Shown here: piece after piece, positions 1 to 11,055 of the stretch
How the letters are laid out: each line of letters begins with the position of its first letter
How positions within the stretch are numbered: the first letter of the stretch is position 1
NCBI RefSeq assembly: GCF_023343835.1
Contig: NC_064435.1
Span: forward strand, 86,460,788 to 86,524,787
From: Lagopus muta
Taxonomy: Eukaryota; Chordata; Aves; Galliformes; Phasianidae
Reading direction: 5' to 3'
DNA length: 64,000 nucleotides
Program-made: the position numbers and the translations under genes
The notes under the pieces: model-generated
Told to the model about the DNA's origin: nothing
The model's input: only the letters and a program-made list of their open reading frames with translations
The model's database searches: none

Positions 1-254
1 CCAGCCAGAGTATTCATTAATAATTTGGGAGCTGGGGAGAAAAGTTGTGTTCGATGGAAGAGGTACATTTTGTTTAAAAGTGAATTGTTGTCTGGTGAAA
101 TTTAAAGAAATGCAAGTTAGCTGTCAGTTGGGAATTTCCACTTTTCTTTCTAAATAGTGCAGAAGTTATCTGTTGCAATTTACAGGTGCTTTCTTCCAGG
201 CCTTTTGGCTTCTCTTCATTTATTTCTGGAAAGCTGTAGGTGAAGTTGACATAC

Positions 255-376
255 TCGATGGGGCTTTGAGCAACAAGCCCTACTGAAAGGTGCCCCTGCC
301 CATGGAAGAGGGGTTGGAATTGGATCATCTTTGAAGTCTCTTCCAATCAAATCATCTTACAGATTCTATGATTCAG
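255..376 (+). mobile_element. CR1 LINE 3' end fragment
   Basis: This is a short 5'-truncated CR1 tail. It reads through the usual 'gccc-atgg-agaggggttggaa' block, then 'tctcttccaa', and ends with the CR1 octamer-type terminus (attctatgattc). Only about 120 bp remain and the copy is diverged, so it is an old non-coding insertion. Confidence 0.8.
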
Positions 377-3300
377 TGAGCCAGTGATTTACATTAATGA
401 TTTTCCAAATAAACGGGCATTGTTTGCATTTTGTTTTTATCCCTATGAAGTTAACTGCACCTCTGTCCTCCTGCAATGTTCCTCTCAGTGCAATCCAGCA
501 GGAAAAAAAGTCTTTATGTCCCCTGCAGAAGCAGAAGTTCCCTATTTTCAGATCAGGCTACAGTGCTCAGTAGAGCAACCATGCTCAGACCATATGTTCA
601 GTCAATGTCTGGCATTTGCATCATCATCCTTGGGAGTATATGATCAGGTCTTTTATTTAAGGAATTATTAGAAGAAACAAAACATTGATAACATTTTTTT
701 CTTAAGTAGCTTCTGCTTGTGTCTCTTTTGCCTTAGCAACACCGCTTTGAAGGACTGTCTTCCCTGAGCCCTTGCTAGGTCTGTGTGATCTCTTCACGGG
801 TAATTACTGCTTCTAGAAAGTACACCACAGACTTCATGAGGGATTGTCAGAGTTTGAGCAAGCTTGGTTATTCCCAGACAAATAATGCCTTCAGGATCTG
901 AAGTTAGACTGCATGTCCTCAAGGCCATTGAACTGGCCGTGCCCTTATGGCTCTTCAGTGTTAGTCAGCTACATATAAGCTGAAGATTTCTGAATTGAAA
1001 CAATGCAGTTGTGCTGAAAATATCTCCAGAAGTAGCTTAGCTAACTTACAGTACCTATGGATTATTATTATAAACCTTTAACTCTCAGGTTACAGAGTTT
1101 GCATTATTCCACAAAAGGAAAATGGATTGTTCAGTTAAGACAAGAGGCTACATTTAATGATATCCTGAAAGAATCCTTTAACCATCAAACACAGAGCTTT
1201 GGTCCAGAGCCAGCCTCTAGCCTAGATGTCCTGAAGCATCTGCAGCTGGTAAAGGATGCAAGTAGGCAGCTCAGAGCTATGTTAAGGTAAGAGATTTCCT
1301 AAACTGTAACTACTAACAAACATATTGGTTGCTGCTAGGAGGAAAAAGAGAGGAAATATGATTGAATTATATTCCCTCATGTCCACTTTTGTAAACAAGA
1401 CTGTAACTTGAGTTTTTCTTCTCATCCATCTTGGAGTTCCCTCCTCTCACTACAACCTTATAAATCTATGAACTCTGATTATCACTGCCAGAGAACAACT
1501 GTGCTATCCACAGTGTCAGATCTCTCTACAATTCAGATTCTGCTGGCAGCCATTTGGGGCTCCAGCATCTTTGTCCTGAAGTATATTTTCAGGTTTTCTT
1601 GAAGTGTTACTTTCAGTTTTTAGCTTTTTCAATCCTGGGGGGCGGTGTGTGTGGATAAGAAACAAAGAGGAGTTGTCATTAATATTGCATTAAACCAACA
1701 ACATGAGATCGAATCCAACAAAATAAGACTGCAAAGGTAAAACAGTCTGGGCTATTTTCACAATAAATCCATGCTAGGAAGCAAATAAACGATGTCAGTA
1801 AGGTTTACATTACTGTAAGCATGCCACAGTTTTACCCTGCTCCCCAGAGCTGAGTTTCTGGTTGAGACTGAGATGCAAATGCTGTGCATAACAATGGAAT
1901 CAGCATGCACTGAAAAATCTTTCTCTCTGTCTCAGAAAGAAAACACAGGTGTCAAGGCCTAGAGTTTTGTCAGTTATTGGGATAGAAAAGGGAGTATTTG
2001 TGATCCTAATTCGCACTCTGTGAGTTCAGATAGAAGGAGACCAGGGAGAAGGAGACCCTGGAGACCTGTAGGGTTGGAGGTCAGAAGACCTGACGATTCC
2101 AGCCTATGTCCTCTGCAGGACTCACAGAGGCCAATACTCAGCGTGGCCATCTGAGGCAGGCTGAGGCACTAATGTGCCACAGGGCAACCAAGATCTCTTC
2201 TCAAAGCCTGCCTTGTCCAGCTCAGCTGCTTCCTCCTTAGCAGGAAGGCACCTAGATGAAAAAAGAAAGATACAGGACTGAAATGGCTGAGGGAACTTTT
2301 AAGAAAGCCTAGAGGTTTGATGAACATATTGGAAATTATACATGCACGTGCAACAATCGGCATGACATTCTCATGTGAATGTCTGGCTAATATTGTTTTC
2401 AATCTCATATCTTTGGGGGACTAAAAAGCAGAAATGTTTAGTTACAATTGGTAGTTTGCCCCAACACAGCTCTCCAGAATGATAAAAATGGTTCAAACTG
2501 TAGACTAGTGCAGTTGGACCTCCTATTTCTGGATGTTTATCATATAGAAATGTTTACACTCTTATATGCATTCTTTATCTTCGTGATTCCATCATTCATC
2601 TGCATAATGAGTGTAGATTCTCACAGAGGCAATGCTAAACTCAGCAGCCCTGATTTCAGTGCAAGGACCTTGTTAGATCCCTTGCTACCATCTTAGTGAT
2701 GACATGGATTGATTGGGTGCAGATAACACTGATTGCATGTGCTAGGTTTGATTCTGACATGCTGTGCTGTAATGATGACAGAAAGCCATGCATACAAGCA
2801 GAAGTCAAGAACTGGAGGTAAAGTTCCCTAATGTCAGAATTAAAGTTTATAATGCTTTTTATTTAGCTGAGCAGAAATAAACTGGCACGGTATCCAACCA
2901 CGTTAACCTGCTTTTGCTTCAGAAGATCCCCTCCTCCCTTAAAATTGCTCTTATCTCACATTTTTCTATTCCATTCTCCTGTCCTAAGCATTTTAACAAC
3001 ATTGTGTACCATTCTAAATAATTGCTGTTACTAGTTTCACAAATACTTTTGCTAAAAACAGATGAGCAGTTATTACCATGTTTATGGTGTTGTTACATCT
3101 TAACTTTGCACTCCATTCCAAGTAGCCCAAACACTCCAATCTTGGAACATGCTGTACCGTATTGATGTTTTTCTCTTCAACTAATAAGTAAGAACATGAA
3201 AATCTTGTTGGATAAGACAATAATTTCTACATCTGAATTTACAGCTCCACTCATTTGTGTGGAACAAATGTTTTAGACTTACATAATCTGTTCTTGCACT

Positions 3301-4376
3301 GCAGCATTAGCCGAAGGGGAGGCTGCATATTTTTTCTTGGGTAAGGTCTTCAAAACTGCTCTGGAAAATAGCAACCTTATCTTTCCTGGAAGTGTGAGGG
3401 AATGGGAGCATTAGGAGGGAGATTTTGCAAGCCATTTCAAGAATCCAACAAATGTCCAGAACAGATAATAGTTAAAAGACATCTAGCTCAGCATTGATTG
3501 TGGACTGAATCCTGTAGTCAAACACATCTATCACAGAACTAGATGGAAGTATTGTCATGGCACAAGGTTTGAGAAATTAGCTGCCTACATTTGTTATCTC
3601 AAGGATGTTACAGATTCCTTTCCCTCTTCTGGGGTTTGGTTGTTGTTTGGTTTTTTGTTGGTGGTGGTGGTAGTTGGTTTGGTTTTTAGCACGAAAAACA
3701 CAAAACAAAACAAATGCTACAGGTTATTGTGTTCACTATATACATCAGTGTATTTTGTTACTGCGAGAGTGAAGATTTGGAAATTTGTTCTCCACCACCT
3801 CGTGGTCTGTATTGCATTTCTATCTGTTTAAATGAAGGCAGCTGGCTCTTGAATCAGATGCTCACATTTGACTCTACCAGAAAGTGTCCAAAAGGCTGGT
3901 TGTTTTTTTCTCCAACTATAGCAGTAGAGAGAGATGACAAAACACACATTTCTTTTTATCTGACACTTATTTTGCAGAGACATACAAAGCAGAGGAAAAT
4001 CAAGCTGTTGGACTTTAAGGTATAAAGCATGGCAAAATGTTCCATCCTAAATAATCCTGGGGCCTGAGTTCCCCTGCACAGGTTAAATTGCTCCAAAGAC
4101 CACGGTTTCCATCCACAACCCTCTTGACAGAGCCTCAAAATCATCTCTGAATTCCTTCACCTCTTCTCTGTGTGTGTACACACTGAAGGAAGGCAGAGCT
4201 CCTCTGCTTCTTTCACCATCACGATTTAAGTGAGCCTTGCCCAGAGAAATGAAGAAGACCATAGCAAAAGTGACTGAGAACTGACACAGGGCCTCTATTT
4301 TAATAGTTGTGTTTGGATTTTTTTGCCCTGCACATGAAGCTCCCTCAGACATGCCCCTTATCACAAAGGAAGGCTC
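377..4376. other. Intergenic DNA upstream of MCUR1
   Basis: This is mostly AT-rich unique-looking sequence. I see no recognisable coding gene. Short ORFs (for example 384-671 plus, 95 codons; 3714-4025 plus, 103 codons) have no family resemblance that I recognise and fit chance expectation for AT-rich DNA. There is a G/T-rich stretch at about 3625-3690 and a short imperfect duplication of 'agaaggagacc' at about 2032-2055. An exon-like segment at 1052-1288 is listed separately. Confidence 0.6.
1052..1288 (+). other. Exon-like open segment, unassigned
   Basis: An open stretch begins after an AG (1050-1051) and contains an ATG at 1057 with 77 codons. It ends next to a strong 5' splice-site consensus (AG|GTAAGA at about 1287-1294). 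The translated end (SSLDVLKHLQLVKDASRQL) looks helical and protein-like, but I do not recognise a family. The upstream pyrimidine tract is weak, and chance ORFs of this length are common in this window. It may be an unannotated exon, a pseudogene fragment or noise. Confidence 0.2.
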
Positions 4377-4635
4377 TGCATAATTAATTCTCTACATAAT
4401 AGTCCCACTCCATAATTAATTTATTCATTCACTTGCTATATAACTGTTTCTCTACTTAACTGATTCACTTCTGTAATAGTCCTCTGCATAATTGATTCGT
4501 ATTGCTGTTGATTCCCACCATTTTTATTTAATACCAGAAATGATTCACTATAACCGCTTCATTGCTTAACTCATTATCTGCACAATTGCTAGATATTATA
4601 ATTGATTCACTGCTTAACTGTCTCACAGGATAATG
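4377..4635. repeat. Degenerate AT-rich tandem repeat
   Basis: About 260 bp are built from loosely repeated units of 20-odd bases containing 'cataattgattcact' and 'tgcttaact' (examples near 4379, 4410, 4488, 4540, 4597). The units are diverged and unequal in length, so this is an old minisatellite-like array. I see no coding capacity. Confidence 0.55.
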
Positions 4636-4751
4636 AACAGCAACTAATAGCCATCCACTTTTCACCTCCATTTCTATTCCCTGCAATTACCCAAAGCTGC
4701 CTTGATAACTATTTTACCCTCTCAGCCCACTGCTATCCCCAGTCTTGCTCC

Positions 4752-4924
4752 AGAGCACTATAACAGGCTGCCCAGAGAGGTAGTGGAGTCTCCTTCTCTG
4801 GAATTACTCAAGACTCACCTAGATGCTTTCCTGTGTGACCTGCTGTAGGGAACCTGCTTTAGTTGTGGGGTTGGGCTCAATGATTCCCAGAGGTTCCTTC
4901 CTATGCCCACTGTTCTGTGATTCT
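4752..4924 (+). mobile_element. CR1 LINE 3' end fragment
   Basis: This is a truncated CR1 in plus orientation. The block 'aacaggctgcccagagaggt-gtggagtctcc' is followed by 'ttgggctcaatgattcc', then 'aggttccttcc', and a terminal 'ctgtgattctg'. These are the standard landmarks of the last 170 bp of avian CR1. It is non-coding. Confidence 0.85.
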
Positions 4925-6837
4925 GCTATCACCACACCTTATTCTTATGCCTCCAGTCCGCTTCAGCATCCCTCCCTTTCCTCCCCCAGCTCCCACTCCA
5001 GTTCTAAACCTTCATGTTCATCCTTTCTGTCCCCCTTTCACTAGTCCACTCCTCCCCTTTCAAGCTCCCTGGAATTTATATCATTTTCCAAATCGTCCAT
5101 GATTATAAGCCAGACCTCCCACAAGCAATGAAGAACCCATGAGGAAAGTCTTGCCTAACACGTCCTGCTGCAGGACTCCTGCATGAAGTAAGATCAGGCT
5201 TGTGGAGAAATGAAGTTCTTATGAGCAACTTCTGTCACTCCCTGCACATAAAGAGAAAGGGAAAATCAGCAGCTCTTATGGAGAACCTCCTCCCAGACTT
5301 CCATCTTCCTGTGCATTGCAACTCAGAGTGCCTGCAACCCCTTTCTGTGCCGTGTGAGCATCTGCTCTGTCTTGACTTAGTGAAAGGTGGGGCAGTGCAT
5401 CAATACGTGGTACATGAAGTCATTTGAGGTTGGGAAGAGGGGATACTGGCCCATACTGACCTCTGACTAAAGGTGCTTGGTTCCAGTAGCTTTCAACACA
5501 CATCACATGTATCTGTTCATTCTACAAGTAAAGCATGCCCGATGAGAACACAGCAAGATTCAATATTCTAATGTAAATGCTATTTCTTGCTGCTAGCAAC
5601 TATAGTACTTGAACAAATATTATACCAGTGTCTTTCAAGAATGAGAAATCACGGTGGGGCTACTTCTGACTATTGCCAGAGCTTCCATGGAGTGACACCA
5701 TGGGGTTTCCACAAGAAGCTCAGAGCACAGCTCTGATCTAAAACCCCCAAAGTGCTGTTTAGCAACATATGAGTTCAGGTCAATTGCTTCAAACCTTCGC
5801 CAGGTCCAAAGAGCTAGGATTGCAGCGTACTGGCAGTCAGCACTATTAGCAGTTACTGCCATCTATGGGTAAGATCGTTTTAGCTTCATGCCTCTCAGGA
5901 AGTGATTCTGATTCTTCGTAATAAATAATACAGCTATCCACATATCTGAACAAATGTAACATGAGAAATCGCACTGTCATCACTGATTTCTCCACGAAAA
6001 AAAAGAAAACAAAATAGTGATCAAGGACTTCACCTGTACATCCACCTGGAAAGGATGGGAAAAGGTGTTAACATTTAAAAGGATTATCTGCCACAGATTG
6101 GAAAAACAATGTCATCAATTCATTTTCCTTTCTCAGTATGTTGGGTGCTTCATTTGATTTAAAACCATTGGGACAAATGCATCCCTGATACAAGACTGAA
6201 ATTACTCCAAATGCTCCTTATCATTTGCATATTAATTTGAATACCATTACAGCCTTTTTTTTTTTTTCAATCGCTTCAAAATGGGAAAGCATCAGTGATT
6301 CTCTTCCTTTTTCAGCCTGGGAGTTTTTAGCTTTTCCCATTTAGAATTAAGAGCTTTCCGGAGCATTCATCACCCCTGACAGCTGCTAATGCCCCTCATC
6401 TCTGCATAGTCACTGTGCTAAAATATTTGGAGAAAGTTAACAGGACTACTTGTTTCTATTTTGGACTGCACCTGTCCTCCTTTCAGTTCATTAGTCTTCT
6501 GTGACAATGGCTAGTTCCAGATGCCTATGGGAAAAGAGAAAAACCTCCACAGCAGAAAATTAATGCAAGGCAATGGGAATCAGCCGCTTCCTGTTGCAGG
6601 TAAGTACGCTGTAAACTCCCTTTCATAAGCCAACCAATCCATCTGAAAATTGACTTTGGTTTTTGTTTTCTCCTGATTCCTGTTAGGAATCTTGTTACAA
6701 GGACCGTTCTGTTGAGTAAAAACCTATTAATTAGAAATCCACACTTATTCATGGCCACATTATACCAAATATTCCTTTACCAGAAAAGTACTTCTAAGTG
6801 AAGCGTTATTTTTCTCTGCCAACTATTCCATTCCTAT
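4925..6837. other. Intergenic DNA
   Basis: I recognise no gene here. A pyrimidine-rich stretch lies at 4960-5080. Around 6200-6500 there is a low-repeat block with an octamer motif (ATTTGCAT, 6223-6230) beside TAAT cores and a CAGCTG E-box, which may be a conserved non-coding element. ORFs are short and unassigned. Confidence 0.5.
6200..6500. promoter_or_regulatory. Candidate conserved non-coding element
   Basis: A repeat-free block contains a perfect POU octamer (ATTTGCAT, 6223-6230), an adjacent ATTAATTTG homeodomain-type core, a T tract, and further on a CAGCTG E-box beside a TAAT core (about 6380-6390). The composition is like that of vertebrate developmental enhancers. This is inferred from motif content alone, without an alignment. 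Confidence 0.2.
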
Positions 6838-7905
6838 CTTTAGTGGCCCTCCTCTGGACCCGCTCCAACAGCTCCACGTCCTTCCTGTGCTGGGGGCCCC
6901 AGGCCTGGATGCAGCACTGCAGATGGGGCCTCACAAGAGCCGAGCAGAGGGGGACGATCACCTCCCTCTCCCTGCTGGCCATTCCTCTTTTAATGGAGCC
7001 CAGAACACAGCTGGCCTTCTGGGCTGCAAGCGCACACTGCTGGCTCATGGCCAGCTTCTCGTCTACCAGGACCCTCAAGTCCCTCTCTGCTGTGTCCCTG
7101 GGCTGCTCTCAAGGGGTTCTTCACCCAGTCTGTATAAACACGTGTGACTGTCCTGTCCCAAGTGCAATACCTTGCACTTGGCCTTGTTGAACCTCATTGG
7201 GTTCACATGGGCCCACTTCTCAACAACTATAACAAGCAACACAGTGTTTTTCAAGCAACACAGTAGCTTCCAGCTCTTCCTGTTTGTTTCCCAAGCAGTG
7301 TGCATTGGTGTAGAGGCACTTCAGCTGGGCAGCTGGTCTTGTCACTCCCTGAAAGGATAACTCCCTAGTTCCGTCTAGGTATCTCTCTTGAATTTCCCCA
7401 CTGCCTCCTCCCGTTGCCCCGGCACTCTCTGTTTCATCATCACAGAGTTTTGTATGCACTGCAGTGTTTTCGGCACCTCTCAAAGCAGCGGGTCCTTCAA
7501 GGCCCCTTCCAGCACCCTGTCCCTCTAGACTAGTTATGCCTTTGCACGCCCTATCATGGGAAGGCTCGCTATCCCCCCGCTCCCCCGTCACACCTAGTTT
7601 AAAGCCCTCCCAGTGAGTCCTGCTAGCTTTACCCAAGGACCCTTCTATCTCTTTGAGAAAGGCAAACCCCATCTGGTGCTCACAAACCCAGAACCATGGG
7701 GGCGAGTTGTCTGTCAAAAAACCCAAAGTCGTGGCAATGGCATCAGCCCCAAAGCCAGGTGTTTAAAGAAGTGATCCTTTGCCTTGTTTCTGTGCAGTAA
7801 CCCAACACAGGAGGCAAAGAAGAAAAGATGAGCCGCGCATTCAATTCCTTTAGCTGTCTTCCCAAGACCCTGAAATCCCTCCTGGTAGCACTTGACCCAC
7901 ATGTA
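6838..7905 (-). mobile_element. CR1 LINE, internally deleted, minus strand
   Basis: Read on the minus strand, 7905 to about 7265 matches the upstream CR1 coding region running into the start of the endonuclease domain (motif LKCLYTNAH at about 7325). It then jumps directly to the end of the reverse-transcriptase region (EKWAHVNPMRFNKAKCKVLHLGQ-like, about 7215 down to 7140, then [17 protein letters not shown] near 6940). Most of the endonuclease and reverse transcriptase is missing. The reading frame is broken by stops and frameshifts, so this is a dead copy. A 13-bp direct repeat marks the junction near 7233-7264. Confidence 0.85.
7233..7264. repeat. 13-bp direct repeat at a CR1 deletion junction
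   Basis: The 13-mer caagcaacacagt occurs at 7233-7245 and again at 7252-7264, separated by 6 bp. It lies exactly where the CR1 coding sequence jumps from endonuclease start to reverse-transcriptase end, consistent with template slippage or repair-mediated deletion. Confidence 0.75.
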
Positions 7906-7944
7906 GCCACATCTCTTCCGCCATGTGCTGCACGTGTTTCTGAA

Positions 7945-8179
7945 TGGGATGTCAGAGGAAGTTCTTTACTATGAGAGCGGTGAGGTGCTGGAACAGCTGC
8001 CCAGAGAGGCTGTGGATGCCCTGACCCTGGAGGTGTTCAAGGCCAGGTTGGATGGGGCCCTGGGCAGCCTGGGCTGGTACAAAATGGGGAGGTTGGTGGC
8101 CCTGCATGTGGCGGGGGGGGGGGTGGATTCATGATGCTTGAGGTCTCTTCCAACCCTGGCCACTCTGTGATTCTGTGAC
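7945..8179 (+). mobile_element. CR1 LINE 3' end, plus strand
   Basis: This is a well-preserved CR1 3' end. It has the 'gaggaagttctttac' start, the 'gaacagctgcccagagaggc' and 'aaggccaggttggatggggc' blocks, a G homopolymer run at about 8113-8122, and a terminal 'ctgtgattctgtga'. It ends about 200 bp before the MCUR1 start codon. It lies tail-away from the minus-strand CR1 to its left, so the two copies point outward. Confidence 0.9.
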
Positions 8180-8790
8180 GGTAAGCACTGTGCCCGCGTC
8201 CGGCCCCAAGCACCCTGGGAGGCGTGACGCGGGACGAGCAGCAGGGCTTCATCCGCAACGCCAAGCTCCACTCCGGAGACGGAAGCGGGTCGACGGCCGC
8301 GGCGGAAGGGAGGTGCCCAGCCATGGCTTTCCGGTAGCGCCGGTGGATTCTCTCTCTTCGCTTGCCGCTGGGAGCGGGCGGCATGGCCGCGAGGCGGGCG
8401 CTGTTAGCGCTGCGGTCCCACGGCGCCCTCCCGCCCGCTTCCGCCTCACGTCACCGCCTCACGCCCGCCCGTCCGCGCGCGGTGGCCGCCATTAGCGGCG
8501 GCGCGGGGTGGGGGCGGCGCTGCAGGGAGAGCGGTGAGAGCGGGGAGCGGAAAGCGTGGTTTGGAGCGTTGATAAGCGGGACGCTTGTGCCCCTCGGTGG
8601 GGTCCTTCTGGGACGTGGGGGACCTGGGAGGTGTTTCGGAGCTGCGGCGGCGCTGCCGTCGGTTTTTGTGCTCGTAGAAGTTAGCAGTCAGATCCCTTGG
8701 GGTTTTCGAGGCAGTCGGTGCACGTCGCTGCAGGCTGCTGCGGTGAAGGTGCGCGTTGCTTCGTTACTGCGGCCAGTAGGAAGCTCCTGG
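8180..8790 (+). promoter_or_regulatory. MCUR1: MCUR1 CpG-island promoter
   Basis: GC content and CpG density rise sharply right after the CR1 tail and fall again inside intron 1. The island surrounds the MCUR1 start codon (8383). Visible motifs include a YY1-type core GCCGCCAT (8485-8492), a CRE-like TCACGTCA (8446-8453) and a GC box gggtgggggcgg (8506-8517), all inside coding exon 1. I see no TATA box. The exact transcription start cannot be fixed from sequence, but is probably between 8180 and 8380. Confidence 0.75.
8383..8533 (+). CDS. MCUR1: MCUR1 coding exon 1
   Basis: It encodes residues 1-50 plus the first base of codon 51. The segment begins [14 protein letters not shown], is rich in Arg and Ala and has no acidic residue until its end, which is typical of a mitochondrial targeting peptide. 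The donor is GCG|GTGAGA at 8534. In-frame stop 8335-8337 upstream fixes the ATG. Confidence 0.8.
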
Positions 8791-11009
8791 AGAGCTCGCT
8801 TGTCGATTTCTTGTTATTTCGTTAAAATATGTCCAACCTTCCGCTTGTCTTTCTCAGGTGTGAGCAACTCCGTGCCTTCATTTTTACGAAGCAAGGACAG
8901 CGTTTCCTTGCTGGGAAGTAGGAAGCTTTTTTTTGACACTCATGCCCTGGTGTGCCTCCTGGAAGGACATGGTAATTTGCTACGCAGTCCCTTGGGTTGG
9001 ATCGTGGGTGGGTTCTTAGCTTGTTTGTTTTGTAATGCGATTGAACGTGGGCTGCTATGTAAAATGCAGCTCTTGGGATGGAGCGTAGAATGCAGTCTAA
9101 AATATTCCTTCTCTTACCCTAAAACATAAGGGAAGAGATCCTTCTGGATTTATGATGTGCCTTCACTCCCTCAGTAACACTAAGAGGAAGGAACATGCAG
9201 CCAAATTGCTACTGGAAAGCAGAGATCCCAGTCACTTTCTCCTCCTGTGTAGTTTCAGTCTTCGTGTGTGTGCCAACCTAATTCTTAGGAAACTACAGTG
9301 CCTTTGGCTCGATTAGCATTCTGAGACGTTAGTTTAATGAGCTCACAGAGCAGTTGTGTGAGCACTAGGACATACATAGCAGCAGGAGGAAGGGTACCTT
9401 TTGGTGATGGCAAATGGTTAAATCAGCTCTGCTGTTGAAAGTGACTCACTCTCAGGCCCCAAATCTGCTTTTTAACACTAACCTGCTACATATTTGAAAC
9501 TATGTTTTATGATAGTTCACCACGTACAGAGTTCAAAGTGTATTTTTATAGGGACTCAGGTGCTTGTAGGCCTAAAATCAGAGCTCTTCTCTGTTGGGAA
9601 TTGCTGAGATTTGCCTGTCTCCTGTGGTACTACTTACAGTGTACTAAAAGTAGATATCTGCTCTTGAATGTTAGGGTTCTTACTCATAAAAATAACCACA
9701 TGAGAGATGGCATTCTGTAGTGCTTTTAGAAAAAACTTTCAACATTTTTCTTGCTGATGTTGTAATAGTGCTGTACTACAGACACAGCTAAGTATATTAC
9801 AGGCATGATTTTGGATTGGAGGAATTTGGTTGTATTGCCTGTTGGTTGTGCTCTGCTAGTGCTAGATAGAAAGGAATATGTTTTACTACCTTTCGTTACT
9901 GACTGCTTTTTTAAAAAGCTTTGTTATTAATATTAGAAATTGTTCATCAGCTGTCCTGCAGTAAGTCTCTGAATGGGAAATGGCCTCAGGTTGCACTAGG
10001 GTAAGTTTAGGTTGGATATCAAGAAAAACTTCTTGACAGCAAGGGTTGTTAAGCACTGCAATAGGCTGCCCAGGGAGGTGGTTGAGTCACCATCCCTGGA
10101 TGTGCTTAAAAACCATTTGGATGTGGTGCTCAGGGACCTGATTTAGCAGAGGGTTGTTAGAGTGAGGGTAGGATGGTTAGGTTGTGGTTGGACTGGATGA
10201 TCTTGAAGGTCTTTTCCAACCTGAGCGATTCTGTGATTCACTGAATATTGTTGTATTTTGTTGTGCTCAGGATTCACTACTCAGCAGTCGGAGGTGATTG
10301 TGTCTGCATTCGTGAAAATCGTGAACACCAACCTGGATATGATTTACAAGGACATGGTGACCAAAGTGCAGCAGGTTAGCTCAAAGAAGGGGGAAAGGTT
10401 AAAGACAAAAGAGATCTAGTATGCCTGCTAATGAAGTGCACGTTGCTGTATTATTTACTGGTAGACAATGTTTAAAAACATGAAAATGAACAGCTATCCA
10501 TGTGTATCTACTGGCTATTGAGTTTTGTCTTGAATCTCACTTATCAAAGCATTGAGATGGATCTTGACACTTACGAACTATGATCTGGTATAGTGTTCAT
10601 TAATAGGTATTTGTTTGTTTCTTTGTTTCTTCCTAGCTTTATTGTAACCTGAATAGAATTCCTGAAAAGGCTCTTACCAGTCATAGGAGATACTCTAGGC
10701 ATGGGATTAACTAGTAACAGCCCCTATATTACTTTCTTCTCTAGTTTTACAGCAACGTTTTCCTCCTGAAGATTTCCTCCTGTAATTTACCATTCTGTTG
10801 TGTATTCTGTTTCTAAATTTATCTTTCTGTCATAGTGACATTCATACTGTATTAGAATTGAGCAACACTTCTTTGCATTGCTTTCAGTGTGTGGTTAGTG
10901 GAGTTGTATATACTGATAATGCACAGGAATGGTATGTTTTGGATACTGATATAGTGAGTTGTCTGTTTCCTTTGATGCATATGTTGTTCAAGGTATACTC
11001 TTAAGTCCA

Positions 11010-11055
<46 letters not shown>

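Noticed and set aside
8037..8384. Long minus-strand ORFs across the MCUR1 promoter and CR1 tail
   Set aside because: GC-rich DNA and the CR1 3' end generate open frames on the opposite strand. No protein family is recognisable, and the plus-strand gene explains the region.
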